Assembly (NCBI GenBank): GCA_965220425.1
Contig: OZ244830.1
Location: 3,038,001 to 3,102,000 of the forward strand
Length of the DNA stretch: 64,000 bases
Direction of reading: 5' to 3'
Source of the DNA: Azophilus sp965220425
GTDB lineage: Bacteria; Pseudomonadota; Gammaproteobacteria; Pseudomonadales; Azotimanducaceae
The first letter of the stretch is position 1, and each line of letters opens with the position of its first letter. Made by a program: the position numbers and the translations under genes. Shown piece after piece: positions 44,926 through 54,025 of the stretch. A model generated the notes under the pieces. That model was not told where the DNA came from, did no database searches, and worked only from the letters and a program-made list of their open reading frames with translations.

Positions 44926-46521
44926 TCAGCTTGAGATTGGCGTAAAGGCCCAGGGTAGCAGTCGATCGATCTCCGAGGCCGGATGGCCATTGGCGATGGC
45001 TTCGAGCGTGGCGTTGAGGTAGGCGTGGGGGTTGACGCCGTTCATCTTGGCCGTTTCGGTCAGCGTAGCGATGCGGGCCCAGGCCGCCGCACCTTCGTCG
45101 TGGCCGGCGAACAGGGCATTCTTGCGATTCAGCGCCAGTGGCCGGATGGCGTTTTCCACGACATTATTGTCCATCTCCACGCGCCCATCGGTGAGGAACA
45201 CCTGCAGCCCGTCCCAATGGTTGCCGATATAGGCCAGCTTCTCGCCCAGGCGCGATTTGGGTGAGACCCGCGCGCGTTGCCGGCGCAGCCACACACCGAA
45301 GTCCTCGACCAGCGGCGCGGTGCGCGCCTGGCGCACGGCGAGCCGGACCTCGGGCGGCTCACCCCGGATCTCCTTCTCGATGGCGTACATCTCGGCGATC
45401 CGTCGCAACCCTTCGGCGGCGACCGCCGAGCGGTGGCTGTCCTGGATCTCGCACAGCTTGCGCCTTGCATGCGCCCAACAATAGCAGCGGACCACCCCCT
45501 TGCCGGGCGCCGCCACCACGTTGTAGCCGGCATAACCGTCGACGTGCAGCTTCCCTTCGAATCCTTTGAGAAAACCCTCGGCGTGGCGTCCGCCGCGGCC
45601 GGGCGCGTAGAAGAACACCACCCCCGGCGGGTCCGGACCGGCCCAGGGACGCTCATCGCGGGCCAGCGCCCACAGATACCCCGTCTTGGTCTTGCCCCGG
45701 CCCGGATCCAGCACCGGCGCCCGGGTCTCGTCCATGAACAGATGTCCGGACTGCTTCAGGTGCCAGGCCAGCCGGTCCACCACCGGCATCAGATGAAACG
45801 ACGCCTTGCCCACCCAGCCGGCGAGCGTGGAGCGGTGCAGGTCCACGCCTGAGCGGGCGTAGAGTTGCGATTGTCGATAGAGCGGTAAATGGTCCGCATA
45901 CTTGGAAACGAGCACCTGCGCCAGTGCCCCCTCGGTCGGCAGTCCGCCCTCGATGAGGTGCGCCGGCGACGGTGCCTGAGTAATGCCTTCCTCGCAGCTC
46001 CGGCAAGCGTACTTCGGGCGCACCGTGACGATGACCCGCAACTGCGCCGGCACGATGTCCAGACGTTCGCTACGGTCTTCGCCGATACGCACCATCTTGC
46101 CGTGACCGCACGAGCACTTTGTACTCTCGGGCTCGATCACCCGCTCGATGCGCGGCAAATTCTCGGGCAGGTGCCCGAGGTTGCGTTGTGCGGCGGGGCG
46201 TCTGGGGGCGGCCGGTGTCGAAGGTGCGTTCGCCGGAGTGGCTTGCTCGACTGTGGCCACCGCGCCCTCGAGGTCCTCGAACGCCAACTGGCGGGCGTTG
46301 ATGTCCAGCTTCTCCGACTTCTTGCCGTAGATGAACCGCCGCAACTCGCTGACCAGGTGTTCCAGGCGGCGGTTGGAATCGGCAAGCAGTTCGAGCTGCG
46401 CGCGAAGTTCTTCGTTGTCGGCCTGCTCGCGCTTCAGCGTCTCGCTCTGCTGTTCGAACAGCGTCCGATGGGCTTCCGGAAACGCCTTGAGATCGACCGC
46501 TTGGGGGTGGGCCTGCATCAA
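44926..46521 (-). CDS. tnpC: IS66 transposase TnpC
   Basis: The product is 531 residues. An N-terminal leucine-rich coiled coil (about 20-65) leads to RRFIYGKKSEKLD, a CxCGHG/CRSCEE zinc-finger region, and the DDE domain: Asp in FMDETRAPVLDPGRGKTKTGYLW, Asp in KLHVDGYAGYN and Glu in MDNNVVENAIRPLALNRKNALFAG. All three catalytic residues are present, unlike in the remnant copy. The C-terminal IS66 motif NPHAYLNATLEAIANGHP is complete. Confidence 0.96.
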   Translation of the reverse strand: MMQAHPQAVDLKAFPEAHRTLFEQQSETLKREQADNEELRAQLELLADSNRRLEHLVSELRRFIYGKKSEKLDINARQLAFEDLEGAVATVEQATPANAPSTPAAPRRPAAQRNLGHLPENLPRIERVIEPESTKCSCGHGKMVRIGEDRSERLDIVPAQLRVIVTVRPKYACRSCEEGITQAPSPAHLIEGGLPTEGALAQVLVSKYADHLPLYRQSQLYARSGVDLHRSTLAGWVGKASFHLMPVVDRLAWHLKQSGHLFMDETRAPVLDPGRGKTKTGYLWALARDERPWAGPDPPGVVFFYAPGRGGRHAEGFLKGFEGKLHVDGYAGYNVVAAPGKGVVRCYCWAHARRKLCEIQDSHRSAVAAEGLRRIAEMYAIEKEIRGEPPEVRLAVRQARTAPLVEDFGVWLRRQRARVSPKSRLGEKLAYIGNHWDGLQVFLTDGRVEMDNNVVENAIRPLALNRKNALFAGHDEGAAAWARIATLTETAKMNGVNPHAYLNATLEAIANGHPASEIDRLLPWAFTPISS

Positions 46522-46608
46522 CGAATACTATCATAAAATCAGTAGGTTATAAACGACAATCGGCCCGAAAACGGGCCGATCACGGGGCCTGTGCAGCCGC
46601 CTGCAGGC

Positions 46609-46962
46609 TCAGGCCGCGGTACGCGGCTTACGCACCCTCGGCGCCCACGCCCGGCGCCAGTCCAGACCCTCGAACAACGCCTCGAACTGCGCCTTGGAGA
46701 GCCGCATTACGCCGTCGTGAACCGCAGGCCAGGCAAAACGGCCCTGCTCCAGGCGCTTGTACGCCAGCACCAGACCCGTGCCGTCGAACCACAGCACCTT
46801 GATCCGGTCGGCGCGCTTTGCCCGGAAAACATAGGCCACCCCCGAATACGGATCCAGACCCAGATCGTTCTGCACCACCGCCGCAAGTCCGTCATGGCCC
46901 TTGCGAAAATCCACAGCCCGGGTCGCCACCACGATCCGTTGACCGGCCAACGACACCATCAC
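46609..46962 (-). CDS. tnpB: IS66 accessory protein TnpB (Orf2)
   Basis: The product is 117 residues. It shows the Orf2 pattern GQRIVVATRAVDFRKGHDGLAAVVQ, VFRAKRADRIKVLWFDGTGLVLAYKRLEQGRFAWP and FEALFEGLDWRR. The ATG overlaps the tnpA stop by four bases. Required for IS66 transposition together with TnpA, by an unknown mechanism. Confidence 0.95.
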   Translation of the reverse strand: MMVSLAGQRIVVATRAVDFRKGHDGLAAVVQNDLGLDPYSGVAYVFRAKRADRIKVLWFDGTGLVLAYKRLEQGRFAWPAVHDGVMRLSKAQFEALFEGLDWRRAWAPRVRKPRTAA

Positions 46963-47369
46963 CGGCGCCCTGCCAGCGCCACCGCGATCGCCGCGATCCC
47001 GGCCGTGTCGGTGACCCCCTCCAGCCGGACCGTCACTCCGCGTCCTTCGATCACCGCCGAAGGCGCCGCCTCCATCTCCACGGCGGCGAAGCCCTCATCC
47101 GGTTGTGCCTGCGCCGAGGACGGCGCCACCAGTTTCCCCCGGCGCAACTGCGCTCGCCACGACGACAATCGGTTGCGCGGGATGCCGTGTCGCTCGGCCA
47201 CCGCCGTGATCGTCTCCGCGGATGCAAAGCTCTCGCGCGCGATCCGTATCTTCTCTTCCACGCCCCAGGACCGCCGCTTCCTTCGCTTGCGCCCAACCGC
47301 AGGTGCTCCGTTAGCCGCAGCCGCCACGCCACGAGCCTCACCCCCGGCATCCAGATCATGGTTCCGCAT
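46959..47369 (-). CDS. tnpA: IS66 TnpA (Orf1)
   Basis: The product is 136 residues with a basic N-terminus (GRKRRKRRSW) and a helix-turn-helix of the transposase_8 type: KIRIARESFASAETITAVAERHGIPRNRLSSWRAQLRRG. The C-terminus is acidic and alanine-rich. It lies 81 bp inside the right end of the element. Confidence 0.92.
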   Translation of the reverse strand: MRNHDLDAGGEARGVAAAANGAPAVGRKRRKRRSWGVEEKIRIARESFASAETITAVAERHGIPRNRLSSWRAQLRRGKLVAPSSAQAQPDEGFAAVEMEAAPSAVIEGRGVTVRLEGVTDTAGIAAIAVALAGRR

Positions 47370-47450
47370 CGGACAACCCTCCTTTACATAAAGGAGTCAT
47401 CCAATCTCAACAGCACCACGAACGGAAGGTGGGGTCGGCAAACCGCTTAC

Positions 47451-47458
47451 GAATGAAC
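47451..47458. repeat. Target site duplication, right (GAATGAAC)
   Basis: Direct copy of the octamer at 40794-40801, touching the right terminal repeat of the complete IS66 copy. Confidence 0.85.
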
Positions 47459-47557
47459 CTCATGCGAAACGTCTAATCTCGATCGCCGCGCCATACCGGC
47501 TGGTCTTGTGCTCAATCGGGCGTGAGCCGGTGCGCTGACGAGCGTTTGCCGATGCAA

Positions 47558-50500
47558 TCAGCGCGGCTGTCCGCCCTCATCCTGCGGCACTGCCTTCGTT
47601 GAGAAGCCATCGCTGCGCTGCATGCGAACGGTGTTGAATATCTCCCGCGCAAGAATCGGGAACGCCGAGGCTTGAAATTCCTTGTCCTCCATATACCGAG
47701 TCACGATCTGATCGTTCTGCGCCATGCGCTCGATCATCAGATGCTCAATGAGCTTGCGGATTCCCAACTCGAACTTGTCGAGCGGGTTGGCCAGCGCCGT
47801 CTTTACGATCTGTTCGCTGTTGCAGGCCTTCTCCTTGATCTGCTGGAAGAAAAGGCGATCCTCCTCGGTGAACTCCGTGCCGAAGCGCTCGTTCAGCACC
47901 TCGATTATTTCCGACAGCGGCGCCCGTTCGTCCTTGGCTTTCCCGGTGCCGACCTCGGTCGGGCTCTTGATGTATTGGGTTTCACCCTCCTCGACCTCTA
48001 TGGCGCCGGAGAAGACTCGCTCCAAACGGTAGTATTGGAGCGTTACCTCATCTCCGACCTGGACGATCGTCGTATCCCGATCAAGCAGCAGATGTGGCAA
48101 GAGGAAGCGCCCGTAGCTGTAGAGCATTTCCAGATCAGGGTCGGCGTAGGGAACGATCTGGCTCAGGAAGGCGTAGACCCCGACGTGTCCCGCGAGCCTG
48201 TCACGAAATGCCTGGCGGCGTTCCGCATCGTCGATCGCCTTGAAGCGATCTACGCCCGGTTGCAGGTGCCGCTGCATGTGGGCATGGTCGGCAGCGCTCT
48301 GGCGCTCGACCGGCTTATAGAAAATCTGAGCGAAGGCTTCGATCTCGCTCCAGTGGTAGACCTGTTCCCGATCGAGTTCGTGCTTGAGCGCCTCCAGACT
48401 CGCCGGATCCGAAGGTTCGGCAAGCTCAGTCTTGTCGTAATACGGTTTGAACGCCCGGAAGATGTTCTCCGCATCATTGACGAAGTCCAGGACGAACGGC
48501 GCGTCCTTGCCTGGAACCATCCGGTTCAGTCGCGACAACGCCTGCACAGCCTGAACACCATCCAGGCGCTTGTCCACATACATCGCGCAGAGCAGGGGTT
48601 GATCGAAACCGGTCTGATACTTGTTGGCGACCAGCAGCACCTGATAATCCGAGCTTGCGAAGCGTTCCGGAAGCGCCGCCTCGCCGATGGGCTTGCCCGT
48701 AACCAGGTCGCTGTTCATGCCGGGCTCGGTGTACTCAGCGCCCGTTTCCGGATCGCGGACGGTACCGCTGAACGCAACGAGCGGCCGGATGTCCGTGTAA
48801 CCGTTTTCTTCGAGATAGCGCTCGAACGCGAGCTTGTAGCGCACCGCGTGCAGGCGCGAGGAGGTGACGACCATCGCCTTGGCCCGACCGCCCAGCCGAT
48901 GCAGCACGCTGCGGCGGAAGTGTTCGACGATGACCTCTGTCTTCTGCTCGATATTGTGCGGGTGCAGACTCATGAACTTGGCGAGCGCCCGCGCGGCTTT
49001 CTTTTTCGGCAGATCGGGATCGTCTTCCGCAGCCTTGAGCAATCGGTAGTAGGTCTTGTACGTCGTATAGTTCGCCAGCACGTCGAGAATGAAACCCTCC
49101 TCGATAGCCTGGCGCATGCTATAGAGGTGGAAGGCCTCGGGCGTGCCGTTAGCGCCGGGACAGCCGAACAGTTCGAGCGTTTTCCCTTTCGGCGTCGCGG
49201 TGAAGGCGAAAAAGCTCAGGTTCGGTTGCCGCCCTCTTGAGGCCATGATCTGGTTCAAGCGGTCTTCCCAGTCGGCTTCGCCTTCGGCATCTTCGTCTGC
49301 CTCGGCGCCCAGAATCGCCTTCAACTCGCGTGCAGTTTCCCCGGTCTGGCTGGAATGGGCCTCGTCCACGATCACCGCGTAGCGACGCTTGGCGATTTCG
49401 GCCGCCCACACCTTCGCTCGCGCTGTCTCCTCGGCGGTTGCCGTCTCCTGCGTTTCGGCACCGGCAACGTGCAGCAGACCACGCAGCACGAAAGGGAACT
49501 TCTGCAACGTGGTAATCACGATCTTGGTGCCGTCGATCAAGGCTTCCGCGAGCTGCCGGCTGTCGCGATCGATTGCCTTGACGACGCCCTGAGCATGCTC
49601 GATCTGATAGATGGCATCCTGGAGTTGGCGGTCGAGCACGCGCCGGTCGGTGATCACCACGACGCAGTCGAAGAGCTTGCGATCCTTGTCGTCATGCAGG
49701 CTGGCCAGGCGGTGGGAGAGCCACGAGATACTGTTGGTCTTGCCGCTGCCGGCGGAGTGCTGGATCAGGTAGTTCTGCCCCGGTCCTCCCTCGCGAGCGG
49801 CCGCAACTATCATCCGTACCGCAGCGAGCTGATGATACCGGGGGAAAATTACGGTCTCGTTGGTGATGCGCCGCTGACCACCCTTGCCGTCTTCGACCTT
49901 CCGCTCCTGGGTCTCGACGAAAAGAAAGTGCCCGAGGATGTCGAGAAAGCTGTCCCGCCGGAGTACGTCCTGCCAGAAGTAGCCGGTGCGGTAACCGGAT
50001 GGATGCTGCGGGTTGCCGGCTCCGCATTCAGTCTCTCCCGGCTGGCTGCCGCGGTTGAAGGGCAGGAAACGCGTCTTGACGCCCGAAAGCCGCGTCGCCA
50101 TGTGAACCTCGTCCGGGTCGGCCGCGAAGTGCACCAGGGCGCGTGCTTTGAAGCGAAAGAGCGGCCAACGCGGGTCACGGTCCGTTTCGTACTGGCGCAC
50201 GGCATGACGCCAGCTCTGGCCAGTGCCCGGATTCTTCAGCTCACAGGTGGCTACCGGCAGGCCGTTCAGGGCGAACACGAGATCAACGGTGTCATGCTTG
50301 CCCGGATGGCAGAGCACCTGCCGCGTGACCGTTAGCCGGTTCTGCCGATAGAGCAACAACACCTCGTCATTGAGACCATGCGCGGGCTTGAAAGTCGCGA
50401 GCCGGAAGGTCTTGCCGTAAAATTTGAAGCCTTGCCGCAGCGCGTACAAGGTGCCCTTTACGTTGAGTTCCTTGACCAGCGAAGCGAGCAGCAGCTTCTC

Positions 50501-50698
50501 CAGCCCATCGCCGTGGAGCGTGCGCATCTCGCCCCAGAGCCTGGGTTGCGTCGATTCAAGGAAGCTGCAAACTTGCGCGGGGAACAAGGCCTGCCCGACA
50601 TCCCACTCGGCGTTGGTCCCGGACTGCCAGCCGCTGGCACCGAGCAGCGTCTCCTGGACGTGGGCCTCGAAGGCGCGCTCGCCAGTCTGGCCGCTCAT
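47558..50698 (-). CDS. hsdR: Type I restriction enzyme R subunit
   Basis: The product is 1046 residues; ATG at 50698 (MSGQTGERAFEAHVQETLL) overlaps the DUF4411 stop by four bases. The N-terminal nuclease domain has VDLVFALNGLPVATCELKN, with Asp139 and the Glu153-x-Lys155 pair. The SF2 translocase has Walker A HSAGSGKT (314-321), VIVDEAHSSQTG, FFAFTATPKGKTLELFG, and the later YQVLLVANKYQTGFDQPLL and ALSRLNRMVPGKD motifs. A helical C-terminal domain follows. HsdR cuts only in complex with HsdM2-HsdS; those subunits are truncated here, so it is probably inactive as a restriction enzyme despite its intact frame. Confidence 0.96.
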   Translation of the reverse strand: MSGQTGERAFEAHVQETLLGASGWQSGTNAEWDVGQALFPAQVCSFLESTQPRLWGEMRTLHGDGLEKLLLASLVKELNVKGTLYALRQGFKFYGKTFRLATFKPAHGLNDEVLLLYRQNRLTVTRQVLCHPGKHDTVDLVFALNGLPVATCELKNPGTGQSWRHAVRQYETDRDPRWPLFRFKARALVHFAADPDEVHMATRLSGVKTRFLPFNRGSQPGETECGAGNPQHPSGYRTGYFWQDVLRRDSFLDILGHFLFVETQERKVEDGKGGQRRITNETVIFPRYHQLAAVRMIVAAAREGGPGQNYLIQHSAGSGKTNSISWLSHRLASLHDDKDRKLFDCVVVITDRRVLDRQLQDAIYQIEHAQGVVKAIDRDSRQLAEALIDGTKIVITTLQKFPFVLRGLLHVAGAETQETATAEETARAKVWAAEIAKRRYAVIVDEAHSSQTGETARELKAILGAEADEDAEGEADWEDRLNQIMASRGRQPNLSFFAFTATPKGKTLELFGCPGANGTPEAFHLYSMRQAIEEGFILDVLANYTTYKTYYRLLKAAEDDPDLPKKKAARALAKFMSLHPHNIEQKTEVIVEHFRRSVLHRLGGRAKAMVVTSSRLHAVRYKLAFERYLEENGYTDIRPLVAFSGTVRDPETGAEYTEPGMNSDLVTGKPIGEAALPERFASSDYQVLLVANKYQTGFDQPLLCAMYVDKRLDGVQAVQALSRLNRMVPGKDAPFVLDFVNDAENIFRAFKPYYDKTELAEPSDPASLEALKHELDREQVYHWSEIEAFAQIFYKPVERQSAADHAHMQRHLQPGVDRFKAIDDAERRQAFRDRLAGHVGVYAFLSQIVPYADPDLEMLYSYGRFLLPHLLLDRDTTIVQVGDEVTLQYYRLERVFSGAIEVEEGETQYIKSPTEVGTGKAKDERAPLSEIIEVLNERFGTEFTEEDRLFFQQIKEKACNSEQIVKTALANPLDKFELGIRKLIEHLMIERMAQNDQIVTRYMEDKEFQASAFPILAREIFNTVRMQRSDGFSTKAVPQDEGGQPR

Positions 50699-51189
50699 GG
50701 GGCAGGTGCAAGGACGAATCGCGCCCGTTCGCGACGCAGCATCTCGTAAGGGGTCATGCACTTGATTCCGAGGCCGATGCAGGCGTCGGGGATCTTGATC
50801 TTGCGGACAGAGGCCGACGGCACTTCGTGCGTCACGACCGTGTGCCTGCCGGCGCGAGCCTCTGCCACGAGATAGTAGTCGGCGACCTGCAGGAACGTGC
50901 TCACGGCCGCCGGCTCGTACGCCTGGCCATTGGCCCAGGCACTGACTTCGGCCATTGCCGGGAAAACTGCAGCCTCCGGCCGCAAGAAGAACCCGTCGCC
51001 CCGTGCCGCGGCCCACGCGGACAACTCGTCGCCCACCGCCTGGACCTCGTCGCCCACTTTCTCGACGCTGAAGACGCGCTCGGACTCGTTACCGGCCACC
51101 AGCCAGTCCCAGAAGGCGGGGCAGAAGTCGAAGCCATAATGCAGATTCTTGGCGGCAATGAAGACGTTTGCGTCCAGCAGGTAGGCCAT
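50695..51189 (-). CDS. DUF4411 PIN-like protein, probable toxin
   Basis: The product is 164 residues. ATG at 51189 (MAYLLDANVFIAAKNLHYGFDFCPAFWDWL) overlaps the stop of the upstream XRE/M78 gene; a longer frame only reads through that gene. The DANVFI N-terminus with its Asp, and DYYLVAEARAGRHTVVTHE and IPDACIGLGIKCMTPYEML further on, match DUF4411, a PIN-like family. Such proteins are usually paired with an XRE protein carrying an ImmA/IrrE-type domain, exactly the neighbour here. RNase toxin is the inferred role. Confidence 0.88.
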   Translation of the reverse strand: MAYLLDANVFIAAKNLHYGFDFCPAFWDWLVAGNESERVFSVEKVGDEVQAVGDELSAWAAARGDGFFLRPEAAVFPAMAEVSAWANGQAYEPAAVSTFLQVADYYLVAEARAGRHTVVTHEVPSASVRKIKIPDACIGLGIKCMTPYEMLRRERARFVLAPAP

Positions 51190-52334
51190 CAGTATCCCAC
51201 GCCCAAACTGCGCCCCAACTCGTTGAACGTCGCCATCTTCTTCAGGCCAAGCATGCGGAAGGTTTCGGTGAAAGGCGTGCGACCTTCGAGGGTGCTGACT
51301 ACCAGCGCTCGGGCGAAACGCTTGCTGACGCGTGCGCCGAGCGTGAGGTAGAAGTTCCCACCGCTGCCCTGCGGCAATGCGCGCAGCCGCGCGAGTTCCT
51401 CGTCGTACGCGGTCCACAGCTCGGCGCGCGTGAGCCGGCCGGCGTCGTGAATGCGCCGGAGAATCACCAGGGTGCTGACCTTGAACCGTAGCGCCAGACG
51501 CTGAAGTTCCTCTTGCAGGTCGGCACGGCCGTCGATCTCGTCACGCAGAGCAGAGAGCGGTACCAGTAGCTCCGCCGCGACCCGGTTGCACCAGCTCTCC
51601 ACTTCATGATCCGGTGCGGCCCGTGCCTCGGCATCCGAGACGGCGGACTGCCCAAGCCACAGGTGGGCGAGTTCGTGGGCGAGGGTGAACATCTGCGCCG
51701 CCTTGGTATCCGCACCGTTTACGAAGACCAGGGGCGCCAGCGGATCCGCCAGCGCGAAACCGCGGAACTCCTGCGGGTCGAGCCCACGACGGTTGTTGCT
51801 GCCGACGACGCCACTGACCATGACCAGGACACCAAGCGCATCCGCCTGCTCAACGAAGCGCCGCAGGGCGTCGGTCCAGGTGGCAAGCTGACGGCGCTCC
51901 TCGATGTCGAGTCCGAGAATCCGGCGCATGCTTGCAGCGGTTTCCGCGATGTCGTCGCCGAGGCGGGCGGAGCCCACGAAATCCAGCACCAGCTCATGCA
52001 TGGAGCGCGCAAAATCGCGGTACCAGTCCTGTCGTTGCTGGCAGAGATAGACGGTGTCCAGAAGGTCGGGGCTCGGGTGGCTCACGTGAACGTTGGCGAC
52101 GGTGCGGAAGTCCGGGATCGGGACGCGTTCAACCGGTGGCTCGGCGAGAAACAGGAATCCTACCGGCGTGTGCGTAGCCTTCGCGAAAGCCTCAAGTTGC
52201 TTGAGGGTCGGGCGCACCTCCCCACGCTCCCAGTCTTCGAACTTCGGGAAGCGGCCGATCAGCATATCGACGCTGTACCCGGCGCGCTCGCGCGCCCAGC
52301 GCAGTAGATCGGGTTGAACCGGGACGCGGTTCAT
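51189..52334 (-). CDS. XRE helix-turn-helix plus M78 metallopeptidase domain, probable antitoxin
   Basis: The product is 381 residues. The N-terminal XRE domain (about 8-65: LLRWARERAGYSVDMLI, TLKQLEAFAKATHTPVGFLFL) is followed by an ImmA/IrrE (M78) domain with the zinc motif His220-Glu-Leu-Ala-His224 and the later ESWCNRVAAELLVP. These proteins act as antitoxins or regulators for DUF4411/PIN partners. It overlaps herA upstream and the DUF4411 gene downstream by a few bases each, so all are translated from one transcript. Confidence 0.92.
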   Translation of the reverse strand: MNRVPVQPDLLRWARERAGYSVDMLIGRFPKFEDWERGEVRPTLKQLEAFAKATHTPVGFLFLAEPPVERVPIPDFRTVANVHVSHPSPDLLDTVYLCQQRQDWYRDFARSMHELVLDFVGSARLGDDIAETAASMRRILGLDIEERRQLATWTDALRRFVEQADALGVLVMVSGVVGSNNRRGLDPQEFRGFALADPLAPLVFVNGADTKAAQMFTLAHELAHLWLGQSAVSDAEARAAPDHEVESWCNRVAAELLVPLSALRDEIDGRADLQEELQRLALRFKVSTLVILRRIHDAGRLTRAELWTAYDEELARLRALPQGSGGNFYLTLGARVSKRFARALVVSTLEGRTPFTETFRMLGLKKMATFNELGRSLGVGY

Positions 52335-54022
52335 CGTTCCTGACTACGCCAGCGCTTCACGATCTCGTCCACATCCAGGTCCTCTGGTCCGTCCTTCCAT
52401 TTCGCATAGAAGTCGACGTCATCGCTATTGGGTGTCGGAGACGGTCTCTCGAACTGAACCCGGGTCGGCAATGGGACCGCCTCTCCAAGGACAAGTGCCT
52501 CCCCGCGGCCCAAACCGGCAAGTAGGCTAACCAAATCACCTTCGCTCTCAGGAACAAGCCGTCTAACGTAACCCTGGTCATCAGGGTTGGTGATCCGAAG
52601 ACAAATAAATGTCCCGCACTGCGCAAGCACTGTCTCGGAGATTTCGTGGGGCCGTTGACTGATAACGGCAAGCCCGACACCGTACTTGCGACCTTCTTTC
52701 GCTATTCTCTCCATCGACTTTCGTGAGCCGGAAAACTGGCTCGCGGAGGAACGTGGTATGTAGGAATGTGCTTCCTCGCACATAAGGAGAATGGGGAACT
52801 CTCGATATAGTGGATTCCAGTAATTGAACTCGAATGCCAAACGTCCAATCTGCGCAGCGACCGTGGGACGTACGTCGAAGGGTACGGAACTGAGATCAAT
52901 AACTGTAACTGCGGCCTTCTTGGCGCCAAGCCCGACAAAGTCTCTAAGCAGTTCTGGCAGCGACGCCGATGACTTTCGGCTGGCTGGTTTTAGCAGAAAA
53001 TCATAGCGCGTGTCGTTTAATTTGCTCTCGATTCGCATAAGAAAGCGATCGAACTTACCAAACATCGGTCCTTGTCTGTTGCCAACGCGTTCGATGTTCT
53101 TTGCCCGTGTTTTCTCTAAGATGTCATCAAGAGAAAAGTAGATCGGTGTGTCCACGGAAACTCTGTCCAAACCAAGCACTGGATTGGCTGTCGCATTTTC
53201 TTGGTTCCGAGCATCGAGAAGACAATCTCGGAAGAAAGCCGTTTGGTTAGTAGCCTCTCTCTCACTATGCTCAATAAGAAGGTCACACAATTCCGCATAG
53301 GTCATCAGCCAGTACGGCATCTCCAATTCTCGCGCGTCCACGTGCCGCACGACGGAATCAGAAAACGAGTAGGAATGCGTTCCGTCGGATCGTTTCCAGC
53401 AATACTCGCCATGTAGATCGAGAATTATGATGTGAGCATCGGGCATTACCTTCAATGTGCTCTGAACAAGTGACGCCACTGTCCATGATTTGCCCGAGCC
53501 GGTCTGCCCGAGGATTGCAGAATGTCGCCCGTACAAATTAGTGGGGTCAAGGCAGACCTTGAGCGAGGGGTGCGATGCGAGCGAGCCCACAGCGAGGCCT
53601 TTGGATTGAAAGCGGTCGAACATCTTTGTGATATCAGCTGTCCCGATAGCATGAACTTCCGCGCCAGTGGTCGGATATCGACCCACACCGCGTTCGAACT
53701 CGCCGTTCGCGAGAATCGATCCGACAGGCGTAAGGCGGGCAACACGTTTGGCGAATGGCAGCCTCGCAGAATCCTCGCCTACCGTCTCGATGGTCGGTGC
53801 GGCCAGCGCTTCCTGCTCGGTCATTCGCGTTACGATGCAGATCAGGTGTACATCATTTTGTCTGACAGCAACGTACGAGCCAAGCTGACCCACCAGGATG
53901 TCCTCATCGCCGATCGTGACGGTCGGCGCGTGTCCTTGATCGTCCTCGACCAACGTGGCAGTGAGGAGGTTTCCCTGGACATCGACCACGTAGCCGATCA
54001 CGGTATTGAGGGTGTTAGACAT
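52331..54022 (-). CDS. herA: HerA-type ATPase, partner of SIR2
   Basis: The product is 563 residues. An N-terminal HAS-barrel (about 1-110, VIGYVVDVQGNLLTATLVED) is followed by a RecA-like ATPase core: Walker A GQTGSGKS (172-179), Walker B LLMCEEAH with Glu416-Glu417, and the ERIAKEGRKYGVGLAVISQRP segment typical of HerA/FtsK hexamers. HerA next to a SIR2 protein is a known antiphage pair (SIR2-HerA). The gene lies three bases after sir2 and is more AT-rich than the core genes. Confidence 0.93.
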   Translation of the reverse strand: MSNTLNTVIGYVVDVQGNLLTATLVEDDQGHAPTVTIGDEDILVGQLGSYVAVRQNDVHLICIVTRMTEQEALAAPTIETVGEDSARLPFAKRVARLTPVGSILANGEFERGVGRYPTTGAEVHAIGTADITKMFDRFQSKGLAVGSLASHPSLKVCLDPTNLYGRHSAILGQTGSGKSWTVASLVQSTLKVMPDAHIIILDLHGEYCWKRSDGTHSYSFSDSVVRHVDARELEMPYWLMTYAELCDLLIEHSEREATNQTAFFRDCLLDARNQENATANPVLGLDRVSVDTPIYFSLDDILEKTRAKNIERVGNRQGPMFGKFDRFLMRIESKLNDTRYDFLLKPASRKSSASLPELLRDFVGLGAKKAAVTVIDLSSVPFDVRPTVAAQIGRLAFEFNYWNPLYREFPILLMCEEAHSYIPRSSASQFSGSRKSMERIAKEGRKYGVGLAVISQRPHEISETVLAQCGTFICLRITNPDDQGYVRRLVPESEGDLVSLLAGLGRGEALVLGEAVPLPTRVQFERPSPTPNSDDVDFYAKWKDGPEDLDVDEIVKRWRSQER

Positions 54023-54025
54023 TGA

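Larger units (their letters stand above)
40802..47450. mobile_element. IS66 composite transposon, 6.65 kb
   Basis: The left end is that of a truncated IS66 copy (40802-41724), the right end that of a complete IS66 copy (44897-47450), both in the same orientation. Outer ends read GTAAGCGGTGTCTCTACACC at the left and, on the other strand, GTAAGCGGTTTGCCGACCCC at the right. Both are flanked by GAATGAAC. Removing the block and one octamer restores a continuous sequence (GATGTGGC-GAATGAAC-CTCATGCG). The inner left end at 44897 has no matching duplication. The cargo is a HEPN-like gene, a zinc-ribbon gene and a PD-(D/E)xK nuclease gene. Confidence 0.8.
44897..47450 (-). mobile_element. Complete IS66-family element
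   Basis: 2554 bp bounded by GTAAGCGGGGCGTCGGCACC at the left and the inverted GTAAGCGGTTTGCCGACCCC at the right. It carries the three IS66 genes tnpA, tnpB and tnpC on the minus strand, all open. Its left flank GGTGGATA does not match the right flank GAATGAAC. Confidence 0.93.
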
